Of a stretch of DNA of 64,000 bases, positions 38,535-50,563 are shown in pieces. Below the pieces are notes generated by a model. That model ran no database searches, had not been told where the DNA came from, and saw only the letters and a list, made by a program, of their open reading frames with translations. Source of the stretch: Variovorax sp. PBL-H6 (GTDB taxonomy: Bacteria; Pseudomonadota; Gammaproteobacteria; Burkholderiales; Burkholderiaceae_C); NCBI RefSeq assembly GCF_901827155.1, contig NZ_LR594659.1, forward strand, positions 248,001 through 312,000, in the 5' to 3' direction. The position numbers and the translations under genes are program-made. The number at the start of each line of letters is the position of its first letter. Position 1 is the first letter of the stretch.

Positions 38535-38978
38535 TCAGGCCAGCACGCTGGTCAGAAGGACGCCATGGCTCTCCGACGCACGCAGGCCTATGACGTCCCG
38601 CGCCGTCCTGGTTTCCTCCAGGTGAAAGCGAAGCATCTCCGCCACGAACTCCCCGTCGAGCGCTTCGTCATCCCGAAGCTCCCCGCAAAAGATGGCTCGC
38701 GACGAGCCGGCGTCGAAGGCGTAGGCGCCACGGAGCGTTCCGTGCGTGCGCAGGTTGAGCTGCAGCAGTTGCTCGCAAACCTCGGCACGCTCGTGTGAGT
38801 CGGTGTCCCCCAGGTCGATGTAGAAGAAGAGCGCATCGCTGTCTTCCGCGTCGTCGAAGTCCATGAGGATTTCGACTTCGTCAACCGAGAGCGAGTAGCG
38901 TCCGTCCTGAGACGACGCTTCGACGTGCAATGCCCGGGATGCAGCTTCGCAGATGCCGTTGAATTGGAGCTGGTTCAT
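38535..38978 (-). CDS. CesT-like type III secretion chaperone (paralogue C)
   Basis: 147 residues from the ATG at 38978, supported by AGGAA upstream; a longer frame upstream has no such site. It begins MNQLQFNGICEAASRAL and has the chaperone layout: short strands (YSLSVDEVEILMDFDD, ALFFYIDLGD), then VCEQLLQLNLRTHGTLRGAYAFD and a helical AEMLRFHLEETR tail. It is acidic, like the pair at 18962 and 19434, but divergent from them. It heads an operon with two candidate effectors. A GGAAC-type promoter motif lies 51 bases upstream. Confidence 0.62.
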   Translation of the reverse strand: MNQLQFNGICEAASRALHVEASSQDGRYSLSVDEVEILMDFDDAEDSDALFFYIDLGDTDSHERAEVCEQLLQLNLRTHGTLRGAYAFDAGSSRAIFCGELRDDEALDGEFVAEMLRFHLEETRTARDVIGLRASESHGVLLTSVLA

Positions 38979-39323
38979 GGTGGTGTTCCTGATCGCGGCT
39001 TTGTCCACCGTGGACGCAACGCGCCCAGATGCGTAACCCCGGCGTGCGGAATGGTTCCATCGGTGCACAAGGCCAAAGTGCCGGGAAACTCGTCGATCCG
39101 CTTCCGTTCTCGCCCACACGGCATGCGCCGATGCCTCTGGAAACCCGACTACCAGAAGCGGGCGGCGCAACGGGAGCGGATGAAGGCAAGGCACAGCACC
39201 GGCGGCGCTGTGTGACGCCCAAGTCGATCCGTTCGATGCTGCCCTGCTTTCTCGAAAGGCAACCAGGCAAGCGGCGCTACAGCGGTGTTGGCGGGCACAT
39301 TACGCGCACCCAGGTACTAATTC
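38979..39323. other. intergenic region without a convincing gene
   Basis: The 345 bases between the chaperone start and the broken effector gene hold the promoter-like motif at 39030-39058. The rest shows only short frames without ribosome-binding sites; nothing else is recognised. Confidence 0.5.
39030..39058 (-). promoter_or_regulatory. ECF/HrpL-like promoter motif upstream of chaperone C
   Basis: On the reverse strand GGAACC, 16 bases, TTACGCA. GGAAC is the typical -35 of ECF sigma factors, and the HrpL consensus is GGAACC-N15/16-CCACNNA, so the downstream half matches in part (ACxxA). A second copy with the same flanks lies at 39982-40009. Function is inferred. Confidence 0.45.
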
Positions 39324-39911
39324 TTAATTGCTGGAGATAGCGCTGTCGTCAAGGAGTCGAAGGCCTTGTAGTCCAGCCCGTAATTCCGCCAATATCGAAT
39401 CTGTTTCCTCGGGTCTCCCCTCTGACTCGTTATTTAGAAAGATCTTCCCGATAGCCATGGTCGTCAGTAGTATTAGCTCTCGGGTCAGGTAAGGTCCCAG
39501 TTCGATGTAGATCTGCTTAAGATGCTCGAATCTTTTTTCGGAGGGAAGGTCGGTTAGCTTCTTTGCGCACGCATCGGTCTCTGGATGTTCTGGATTGACA
39601 GGAATAGTGCCGCCGGCCGCGCAGAAGAAGATGAGCAAGACGCGTACCGTGGCATTTCCGGTGAATGAAGTCCTGGCGATCTGATCTTTGACCTTTTCGG
39701 CCAATTTTTCACTCGAGGCTGGTGCCCAGTTGAGATCATTGAGGGTGGTGTTTTGCTCCGAGGCAGTAGGCGCTTGTTTTTGTTACTGCTTCTTGATGTT
39801 GATGCCGTCGATCCCTTGTAAGGTCGTTTTTTCATCGGCGGATGCGGTATTTGTAGATTCAAGTACGGGTTTGGGAAACGTTTTGGTAAAAGGAGTTCCA
39901 GCAGGGAGCAT
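39324..39911 (-). pseudogene. effector-like gene interrupted by an in-frame TAA
   Basis: An ATG at 39911 opens a frame starting MLPAGTPFTKTFPKP that meets TAA at 39783-39785 after 42 codons. The same frame then continues without another stop to 39324. It encodes APASSEKLAEKVK, FFCAAGG, PETDACAKKLTDLPSEKR and YIELGPYL, all matching the C-terminal region of the 396-residue protein at 36493. The homology starts downstream of the stop. The stop sits in a CAG-TAA-CAA-AAA-CAA context, so one C-to-T change would explain it. The intact length would be 195 residues. Confidence 0.65.
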
Positions 39912-39981
39912 AAATCAAATCCGACTATTGAATAATTTGAGAAACTCGCGTCACCAGCCGGTGACGCACCGTACGCTTAGT

Positions 39982-40009
39982 TCCGTAACTCAGTGTCGCG
40001 AATAGTTCC
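39982..40009 (-). promoter_or_regulatory. ECF/HrpL-like promoter motif upstream of the broken effector gene
   Basis: On the reverse strand GGAACT, 15 bases, TTACGGA, 70 bases before the ATG at 39911. It shares CGATGGAAC-ATTC and GTTACG with the motif at 39030-39058, plus an upstream CTTGTGC-like segment. The repetition in front of two related units supports a promoter role. Confidence 0.45.
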
Positions 40010-40090
40010 ATCGCGAGCACAAGTGGACAGATATGTGACCAAGAAACGGTCTTGGGAGGAGGTGTTCATGTCCGTTCCTACAATCCCCCC

Positions 40091-41137
<1,047 letters not shown>

Positions 41138-41356
41138 ACTGCGCCCGGCTGTTCCGAAGGCCGCTGGCATCGCCGCCGAAGGCGAGGTACTTTCCTAAGC
41201 TCGACAGGGGCCGGCTCCTGTAAAGGCCGGATGAAGAAGCTCTCCAAGGGTTATAGCGGTGCACCGCCTCTTGAGCGGGTCCGTTGGACGGTCAGGCCGT
41301 CGCCGAATGGCATGCCCGGGCCCGCGGTCTGCCCTGAAGTTCATCAAGGAGGCATC

Positions 41357-42247
41357 ATGAACAACAAGCTCTCGCAACGCTGGATCGGCATCGGAACCCT
41401 GGCCCTCGCGCTTCCGTTCGCCGCTGCGGCGCAGGAGGCCGTGGCGCGCAGTACCGTCAATCTTCGAGCCGGCCCTGCGGGCGACTACCCGGTCGTGGCC
41501 CGGCTGGGCCCCGGCCAGCCCTTCGAGGTGCTGGGCTGCACCAGTGGCTACAGCTGGTGCGACGTGGTGCTGCCGGACGGCCTGCGCGGCTGGGTGTATG
41601 CGGGCGCCGTCGACTACGTCTACGAAGACCGCCGCCTTCCCTTGGCGTCCTACGGCGCGACCATCGGCGTGCCGATCGTCGGCTTCACGATCGGCAACTA
41701 TTGGGCCGACCACTACCGCGACCGGCCCTGGTACCGCGAGCCGCGCTGGTGGCACGGGCGGCCGCCGCCGCCGTCGGCCGGTTGGCGGCCGGTGCCTGCA
41801 CCTCGTCCGGATTGGCAACCCCGGCCCTGGCAGGACCGCGAGTCGGGCTACCGCCCGCGTCCGGGTCCAGGCTACCAGCCCCAACCGGACCCGGGCTTCC
41901 GGCCGCAGCCCGGCTGGCAGCCGCAGCCCGGGCAGCGCCCACCGCCGGAGCACGGCTTCCGGCCGCCGCGGCCCGATCGTGACGTTCGTCCGCCGCAGCC
42001 AGGCCCCGACTTCCGTCCGCCGCAGCCAGGCCCTGATCTCCGTCCGCCGCGGGCCGATCGTGGTGTCCTGCCGCAGCATGCCCAACCGCCCGGCATGCCA
42101 CCAACCGCTCGCCCGCCGCAAATGCAGCCGGGCCCGCCGGCTGCTCGCCCGGCAGTGCCAGCGCCATCGATGCCCGGCGCGGATCTGCGGCAGCAGCAGA
42201 TGGACAGGATCAACAGGCCGCCGTCGGCGTCGGGCGACCGTCCTTAG
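41357..42247 (+). CDS. exported SH3-domain protein with a proline-rich repeat tail
   Basis: 296 residues. The start is fixed by AAGGAGG just upstream (41346-41352). A Sec signal ends at FAAAAQE. A bacterial SH3_3 domain (about residues 30-95) follows: STVNLRAGPAGDYPVVARLGPGQPFEVLGCTSGYSWCDV. After a Tyr/Trp-rich linker, residues 130-296 are almost entirely Pro, Arg, Gln, Gly and Asp in imperfect repeats such as PPQPGPDFR. Probably a periplasmic or envelope protein binding peptidoglycan or a polyanion. Its end overlaps the convergent LysR gene by four bases. Confidence 0.82.
   Translation: MNNKLSQRWIGIGTLALALPFAAAAQEAVARSTVNLRAGPAGDYPVVARLGPGQPFEVLGCTSGYSWCDVVLPDGLRGWVYAGAVDYVYEDRRLPLASYGATIGVPIVGFTIGNYWADHYRDRPWYREPRWWHGRPPPPSAGWRPVPAPRPDWQPRPWQDRESGYRPRPGPGYQPQPDPGFRPQPGWQPQPGQRPPPEHGFRPPRPDRDVRPPQPGPDFRPPQPGPDLRPPRADRGVLPQHAQPPGMPPTARPPQMQPGPPAARPAVPAPSMPGADLRQQQMDRINRPPSASGDRP
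41985..42050 (+). repeat. in-frame 27-bp repeats in the proline-rich tail
   Basis: Two near-identical copies of a 27-base unit (CGTCCGCCGCAGCCAGGCCC followed by a short variable part) and a degenerate third encode successive PPQPGPD units of the SH3-domain protein. Because the unit is a multiple of three, copy-number change would keep the frame. Confidence 0.7.
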
Positions 42248-43140
42248 GGGGCTTGATCCTTCTTGCGCGCGATCAGCGCCACGAAGCGCTGCGCGCCGAG
42301 GCCCAGCGGGCGCTCGCGCGACCAGACCACGTCCACCCACAGGTCCAGCCCGTTCGAGAGGTTCTCGAACGGGATCTCCAGCAGTGCGCCGGTGGCCACG
42401 TGCGGCCGGGCGAAGTTGCGCGGCAGCCAGCCCCAGCCCAGCCCGGCAGTGATCAGGCTCAGCGCCGCCAGCGCGTTGTCGGTGCGCCAGACATGGCGCG
42501 CGAACTCGAAGCGCGCGTCGCGGGTGGTCAGGTCGCGGCCGGCCACCACGATCTGCCGGGTGGTCCTCAGGTGGTCCTCGCGCAGACGGCCGCCGGCACC
42601 AGCCAGCACGGGATGTGCGGGCGCGATCACGGCCACCATCATCTCGTTGGCGACTTCGTGAAAGGCCTCGCGACCGTCGAGGCTCGGGCGCTCGAACACC
42701 AACGCCAGCTGCGCGCGGCCGCTGTGCAACAGCGCCAGCGCATCGTCCTGCGGCGCGGCCAGCACCTCGACCTCCAGCTGCGGGTATTCCTGTGCGAGCG
42801 TGGCCAGCGCTCCGCTCCACGGCGCGGCCAGCAGTTCCGGCGCGATGGCAAGGGTCAGCCGGTTCTCCAGGCCCTGCGTGAGGGCGAGCGCCTGCACCCG
42901 AAGCTGCTGCAGTTGCGCGGACAGGAGGCGCGCCTGCGGCTCCAGTGAGCGCGCGGCGGGGGTCGGCTGGGGCTCGCGCCCTTTGCGGTCGAACAAGGCG
43001 AGGTCCAGCTCCGCCTCGAGGTTGGCAATCGCCATGCTGACCGCCGAAGGCACGCGGTGCAGCGCGCGGGCGGCGGCCGAGAACGAGCCGTGGTCGAGTA
43101 CGGCGAGGAAGACCTCCACGTTGTCGCTGTTGAAACTCAT
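42244..43140 (-). CDS. LysR-family transcriptional regulator
   Basis: 298 residues. The HTH (about residues 3-62) reads NVEVFLAVLDHGSFSAAARALHRVPSAVSMAIANLEAELDLALFDR. A LysR substrate domain follows, with ARHVWRTDNALAALSLITAGLGWGWLP typical of the subgroup. It diverges from the PACE efflux gene across 93 bases, the usual arrangement for a LysR regulator and its target, so control of the efflux gene is likely. Confidence 0.92.
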   Translation of the reverse strand: MSFNSDNVEVFLAVLDHGSFSAAARALHRVPSAVSMAIANLEAELDLALFDRKGREPQPTPAARSLEPQARLLSAQLQQLRVQALALTQGLENRLTLAIAPELLAAPWSGALATLAQEYPQLEVEVLAAPQDDALALLHSGRAQLALVFERPSLDGREAFHEVANEMMVAVIAPAHPVLAGAGGRLREDHLRTTRQIVVAGRDLTTRDARFEFARHVWRTDNALAALSLITAGLGWGWLPRNFARPHVATGALLEIPFENLSNGLDLWVDVVWSRERPLGLGAQRFVALIARKKDQAP

Positions 43141-43233
43141 CGCCCTATCAGTAAACCTGAAAGAAGATGACTTTATATGTCAGCGACAGACGCATAACGT
43201 CGACCCCTCAGCAAGCACTACAGGAAAGAGTTC

Positions 43234-43671
43234 ATGCAAGGCCTCAAGCGCCGCATCGTCTACATCACGCTCTACGAGGGCATTGCCATCATCGTGGCCA
43301 GTGGGGGACTGGCACTGATGACCGGCCAGAGCGCCGGTCATTCGGGCGTCGCGGCAGTGCTGGCGTCGGCCATCGCCATCCTGTGGAACCTCACGTTCAA
43401 CGCCTTGTTCGAGCGCTGGGAGTCGCGCCAGGCCATGCGCGGACGGAGCCTGCGCCGCCGCATCGCCCACGCGATCGGCTTCGAGGGCGGGCTGGTGGCC
43501 TTCCTCGTGCCGGTCTTCGCCTGGTGGCTGGACGTGAGCCTGTGGGAGGCACTGGTGATGGACCTGGGCCTCGTGGTGTTCTTCCTGGTCTACACCTTCG
43601 CCTTCAACTGGGCGTTCGATGGCGTCTTTGGCTTGCCCGCCTCCGCGTCCGCGGCTGCGCAGCCGGCGTAA
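43234..43671 (+). CDS. PACE-family multidrug/biogenic amine efflux transporter
   Basis: 145 residues, four membrane helices arranged as two bacterial transmembrane pair domains. The signature RRIVYITLYEGIAIIVA carries the key Glu15 in helix 1. The second pair contains RIAHAIGFEGGLVAFLVPVFAWWL and the W-x-D loop, then FNWAFD near the end. PACE proteins export chlorhexidine-like biocides and natural diamines in exchange for protons. AGGAAAG precedes the ATG. Likely regulated by the divergent LysR protein. Confidence 0.93.
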   Translation: MQGLKRRIVYITLYEGIAIIVASGGLALMTGQSAGHSGVAAVLASAIAILWNLTFNALFERWESRQAMRGRSLRRRIAHAIGFEGGLVAFLVPVFAWWLDVSLWEALVMDLGLVVFFLVYTFAFNWAFDGVFGLPASASAAAQPA

Positions 43672-43680
43672 AATTGCCGG

Positions 43681-43770
43681 CTCCCAAGGAGCGTTGCAGC
43701 GCGGCCCTCCCATCGAGGGCGCCGCGTCAGGCTTGGGCTTCCATTTTTTGGAGTGCAACGACGCTCGCCT
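43681..43770 (+). ncRNA. SAH (S-adenosylhomocysteine) riboswitch upstream of metH part 2
   Basis: The conserved SAH-riboswitch segments are present in order: CCCAAGGAGCGTTGCAGCG (from 43683), a G/C-rich hairpin (43701-43725), CAGGCTTGGG (43728-43737), then GCAACGACGCTCGCC (43755-43769). Visible pairings are GAGCG with CGCTC, CCCAAG with CTTGGG, and TTGC with GCAA. This on-switch class senses SAH and is common upstream of ahcY and metH in beta-proteobacteria. The metH start follows 24 bases later. Confidence 0.82.
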
Positions 43771-43793
43771 GATCTCCATCCGCAGGTGAGCCC

Positions 43794-46546
<2,753 letters not shown>

Positions 46547-46547
<1 letters not shown>

Positions 46548-48334
46548 TGCCGGTCGAAAAACTGATGTTCGCGGCCGTGCACTATGCGGCGCTGGCGATC
46601 TTCGTCGCTGCCTGCTGGGGCTTCGGCCGGGCCGTGTTCGTGCGCCTGGGAGCACCGGTGCACCGCGACTTCTGGCTCGAAATGGCCATGACCACGGCGC
46701 TCGGCGTCGGCATCTTCATCTGCGTGTTCCAGGCGCTCGGCATCGCGGGGCTGCTCAATGTCCCCGGCGTGCTGCTGCCGGTCGCAGTGGGCTTTGCCGC
46801 GGCCTGCGTGCAGTTCCCCGCCTGGCTGCGGCTGGCGCGCGCCCTCGAGCCCGGGCGGTCCCTCACCTCGCTCGAGAAGGTGGGCCTGGCCGCGCTGGCG
46901 CTTGTCGCGCTGCCCACGCTCGTGGCGCCGCTGGCGCCGCCGGCCGCCTTCGACGAGCTGATGTACCACCTGCCCTACGCGCGCCAGGTGGCGCAGAGCG
47001 GCACATTGGGCATCCACGAGTGGCTGCGCTACCCCTGGTTTCCATACAACTACAACCTGCTCTATGCCGGCGCGCTGCTGGTCGGTGACGACGCGCTGCC
47101 GCACTTCATGAACGCCCTGGCGGGCTGGCTGTCGGTGTGGATGGTCTACCGCCTGGGCGTGCAGCACCTCAACCGGGTGCTGGCCTGCGCCGCAGCCGGC
47201 ATCTGGCTCGGCATCGGCGACTACTCCAACGCGCTGATCGACATGGGCGTCGCGCTCTTCGTGCTGTCTGCCTGGATCGCCCTCTGGTGGTGGAACGAGT
47301 CGCACGCGGCGCAGCCGGCCCAGGGCGCGCGCTGGCTGGCCCTGGCGGCCTTCTTCCTGGGCCTTGCGGCCGGGTCCAAGTACCAGGCCCTGACCTTCCT
47401 GCCGCTGGCCGCGTGGTTCGTGGTCCGGCGCGAACGGCGCCCGGCCGTCTGGGCGGTGGGACTCGTGTGCTTCCTGCTGCCTTGCGTCTACTGGTACGCG
47501 CGCAACGCGGTGATGACCGGCGACCCCTTCAACCCGATCGGCGCCAAGCTGTTCGGCTTCAGCAACTGGAACCTCGCCGACTACAAGAACCAGCTCGACG
47601 ACGTGCGCGCCCACGCGGCGTTGCCGAACTTCCTGATCTGGCCGGTGGTGCTCGCGCCCTTCAGCCTGGCGTGGCGGCGCTCGGCGGCGGTGCACGCGGC
47701 AATCGTGTTCTGCGCCTATTCGCTGCTCGTGTGGGCGCTGACCTCGCGCTACCCGCGCTACATGACCGCTTCCTTCCCGCTGCTCGCGCTGGTTGCGGTG
47801 CTCGGGTGGCAAGTGCTGCTGGAATGGGTCGCGGCGGGGTTGCGCAGGCTGCTGCCGGCGATCGGCCGGCCTGGCTGGACGCTGCGTGCGGGCAGCATCG
47901 CGGCCGGCCTGTTCCTCGCTGTCTTGGCGGCGGTGTCGTTCCGGCACACCCTGCGCGAGGTGGCCAGGGTGTCGCCCACGCCTGCTGCCCGCGAGGCTTT
48001 CCTGCGGGCCAACGTGCCGGGCTATGCCGTGATGAACCACGTGCGCGAGCAGGTCTCGGGCCGCGTCTACCAGATCGCACTCAGCGAGGCGATCTACTAT
48101 GGGCCCAACCCGATCTGGGGCGACACCCTCGGTCCCTGGCGCTATGCGGATTTCCCGCTGTTGCCGGCGGCCGATGCCGCGCGCAGGTTCGCCGGGCTGG
48201 GCTTCGAAGCCATCGTCATGCCCGATGCGGTGGCGCTCACCTTGACGAGCCATGAGGACTTCAACCGCCACTTCGCCCTGATGTACGAGCGGGACGGCGC
48301 CAAGGCGTACCGTATCCTGCCCCCCGCACCATGA
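46547..48334 (+). CDS. multi-pass membrane glycosyltransferase (GT39/ArnT-like), GtrC-like role
   Basis: 595 residues with about a dozen hydrophobic helices. A first-loop acidic motif is visible (APPAAFDELMYHLPYARQVAQ), as in polyprenyl-phosphate-sugar-dependent transferases, which use an Asp/Glu there. The rest, with FPYNYNLLYAGALL and GLAAGSKYQALTFLPLAAWF, also fits GT-C proteins. It probably adds a sugar to a periplasmic glycan or lipid. It is translated in one block with the GT2 and GtrA genes downstream (ATGA overlap). Confidence 0.8.
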
Positions 48335-49314
48335 CCGAAGCCCCTGCCTCCAACGCCGCCTGGCCCGCGCTGCACATCGCGGCGGTGATCCCCTGCTACA
48401 ACGAGGCGCTCGCCATCGCGCAGGTGGTGGACGAGTTCCGCGCCGTGCTGCCCGAGATCGAGATCCACGTCTTCGACAACGCCTCCACGGACGGCACCGC
48501 CGATGTGGCGCGGGCGGCCGGTGCCCGGGTCACGCATGTGGCCCTGCGCGGCAAAGGCAATGTTGCGCGCCGCATGTTCGCGGACGTGGAGGCCGACATC
48601 TACGTCATGGTCGACGGCGATGCCACCTACGACCTGGGCGAGCTTCGCCACCTGGTCGACACGCTGGTGCAAGGCAACCTCGACATGGTGGTCGGCTCGC
48701 GCGTCGACGACGGCGGTGACGCCCAGACCTACCGCACCGGCCACCGCTTCGGCAACCGGCTGCTCACCGGCGCAGTGGCGGCGCTTTTCGGCGGCCGGCT
48801 GACCGACATGCTCTCCGGCCTGCGCGTGTTCTCGCGGCGCTATGCCAAGTCCTTTCCTGCCGTCTCCGAAGGCTTCGAGATCGAGACCGAGCTCACGGTC
48901 CACGCGCTGGAGCTGCGCATGCCCTTCGCCGAGCTGCCGGTGCGCTATCGCTCGCGGCCCGAGGGCTCGCACAGCAAGCTGTCCACCTACCGAGACGGCT
49001 GGCGCATCCTCAAGACCATCTGCCAGCTGTTCGTGAGCGAGAGGCCGTTGCTGTTCTTCTCGGGCATTGCGACCGTGCTTGCGCTGGGCTCGATCGTGGC
49101 GGCAGTGCCCCTGGCCCTGACCTACCTCGCCACCGGCCTGGTGCCGCGCCTGCCTACCGCGGTGCTGCTGACCGGCACCATGCTGACAGCGATGCTGGCC
49201 TTCGTCTGCGGCATCGTGCTGCATGCCGTGACCATGGGGCGCCGCGAGGCCAAGCGTCTGCGCTACCTCGGCATCCCGGGCGTGCTGCACCGCGGGCCCG
49301 TCGAGCAGCCCTGA
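48331..49314 (+). CDS. family 2 glycosyltransferase (GtrB/DPM-like)
   Basis: 327 residues. The GT2 domain (about residues 10-240) shows AAVIPCYNEALAIAQVVDEF, HVFDNASTDGTADVA, the DGDATYD metal-binding motif and GSRVDDGGD. Two membrane helices at the C-terminus (about 237-300) fit polyprenyl-phosphate sugar synthases, which charge undecaprenyl phosphate with a sugar on the cytoplasmic side. GtrA follows two bases later. Confidence 0.92.
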   Translation: MTEAPASNAAWPALHIAAVIPCYNEALAIAQVVDEFRAVLPEIEIHVFDNASTDGTADVARAAGARVTHVALRGKGNVARRMFADVEADIYVMVDGDATYDLGELRHLVDTLVQGNLDMVVGSRVDDGGDAQTYRTGHRFGNRLLTGAVAALFGGRLTDMLSGLRVFSRRYAKSFPAVSEGFEIETELTVHALELRMPFAELPVRYRSRPEGSHSKLSTYRDGWRILKTICQLFVSERPLLFFSGIATVLALGSIVAAVPLALTYLATGLVPRLPTAVLLTGTMLTAMLAFVCGIVLHAVTMGRREAKRLRYLGIPGVLHRGPVEQP

Positions 49315-49316
49315 CG

Positions 49317-49715
49317 ATGAAAGCGGGCCGCGAGTTCCTGCTGTTCGCGCTCGCCGGCGTGATCGGTTTCGGCGTCGATGTGGGCGTGCTCTACCTGGCG
49401 GCGCCGCTGCTGGGCTGGTATGCGGCCCGCGTGCTGTCCTTTCTCGCGGCCGCGACCGCCACCTGGGCGCTGAACCGGCGCTATGCCTTCGGCGCACGCC
49501 ATTCGGGTGCGTCCCTGGCGCGCGAATACCTGGGCTACCTGCTGACCATGCTGGGCGGCGCGGTGGTGAACTATGGCGTCTACGTGCTCGTGCTGCATAC
49601 ATTCAGCGGGGTCTGGGTGCCCGCGCTCGGCGTGGCGCTGGGCAGCTGCGCGGGGTTGGCGCTCAATTTCCTCGGCGCGCGACAACTGATCTTCAAGTCC
49701 CGGCGCGGGCACTGA
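49317..49715 (+). CDS. GtrA-family membrane protein (putative polyprenyl-glycan flippase)
   Basis: 132 residues with four membrane helices. It starts GREFLLFALAGVIGFGVDVGVLYLAAP and carries the family's short loop WALNRRYAFG after helix 2, then VNYGVYVLVLHTF and the closing LNFLGARQLIFKS. GtrA proteins are thought to flip the polyprenyl-linked sugar across the inner membrane. Third gene of the cassette begun at 46547. Confidence 0.92.
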   Translation: MKAGREFLLFALAGVIGFGVDVGVLYLAAPLLGWYAARVLSFLAAATATWALNRRYAFGARHSGASLAREYLGYLLTMLGGAVVNYGVYVLVLHTFSGVWVPALGVALGSCAGLALNFLGARQLIFKSRRGH

Positions 49716-49839
49716 CGGAAGCGGCGCGATGCGCAGCAGCTGTAACACACGTTGCTGTTGGATGAAGAGAAAAGTACTATTTGACTGATGTAGTCGAGGG
49801 CGAAGGCTCGCGACTTTCCGATCATTCACCGGAGGGAAG

Positions 49840-50508
49840 GTGCCGACTCTCCTTGTCATGGAAGGCGCTCGCTGCGTCCGACGCCTCCGGATTCCCGAAG
49901 GGGAGGTCCGGATCGGGCGGTGGGACGGCAACGAGGTCGTTCTTCCCAGCCGGAAGGTCAGCCGGATCCACGCGTTGCTGAGCTGCCGCGGAGGCTTCGC
50001 GACGATCAAGGACGCACGCAGCACCAACGGAACCTTCGTCAACGGCAGCCGCATCGAAACCCTGTCCGTGCTGGACGGCGACCGGCTGCAGTTGGCCGAC
50101 GTCGAGCTCCTGTTCTGCTGCATGGATGATCCGGCGGCGGAGCTCGCACAAGCCCGGCCGGCGTCAGGCCCCGATGCGAGCGCCACCGCCCATGGAGACC
50201 TGGTCGCAACTCCATCGCCGGGAGGCGGCGAGCGCATGCGGTCCCCGCTGGCGAACCGGATACGCCACGCCGAGTCCGTCGGAGAGGGCGTCGCCTTCAC
50301 TCTCCCGATGCGTGGCCGCGAGGTGTCGGCGCTGATCACCTACGACGCCCTTGCCTCGCATTTCGGCGCCTACGCCTTCGGGGAAGACGGCGGCAGCCGC
50401 GCGCTGGATGCCTACGAGGCGAACCATCTCGCCATTCATGTGGCGGCAACCTATCGGTTCCAGCAGCTTCCGCACGAGCCGGTGGTCTTGCGGGCGCGCG
50501 ATTTCTAG
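49840..50508 (+). CDS. FHA-domain protein with a DUF1488-like C-terminus
   Basis: 222 residues starting at GTG 49840 behind GGAGGGAA. The forkhead-associated domain (about residues 15-85) has IGRWDGNEVVLPSRKVSRIHALL and DARSTNGTFVNGSRI, the phosphothreonine-binding Arg, Ser, His and Asn positions. After an Ala/Pro linker, residues 150-222 (VAFTLPMRGREVSALITYDALASHFG then ANHLAIHVAATYRFQ) resemble DUF1488. FHA domains read Ser/Thr kinase signals; no kinase lies nearby. Confidence 0.82.
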   Translation: MPTLLVMEGARCVRRLRIPEGEVRIGRWDGNEVVLPSRKVSRIHALLSCRGGFATIKDARSTNGTFVNGSRIETLSVLDGDRLQLADVELLFCCMDDPAAELAQARPASGPDASATAHGDLVATPSPGGGERMRSPLANRIRHAESVGEGVAFTLPMRGREVSALITYDALASHFGAYAFGEDGGSRALDAYEANHLAIHVAATYRFQQLPHEPVVLRARDF

Positions 50509-50563
50509 TGCGGAGGGGCTGAGAAGACGGATATCCGCCCTCTGCATTCGGTGCTCGTATTCC

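Noticed and set aside
38979..39270. N-terminal extension of chaperone C or a separate gene upstream
   Set aside because: The extension has no ribosome-binding site and a composition unlike the chaperone; the ATG at 38978 has AGGAA before it.
40030..40090. SAH riboswitch before metH part 1
   Set aside because: Only a CCAAG/CTTGG hairpin is present; the conserved SAH segments found at 43681 are missing.
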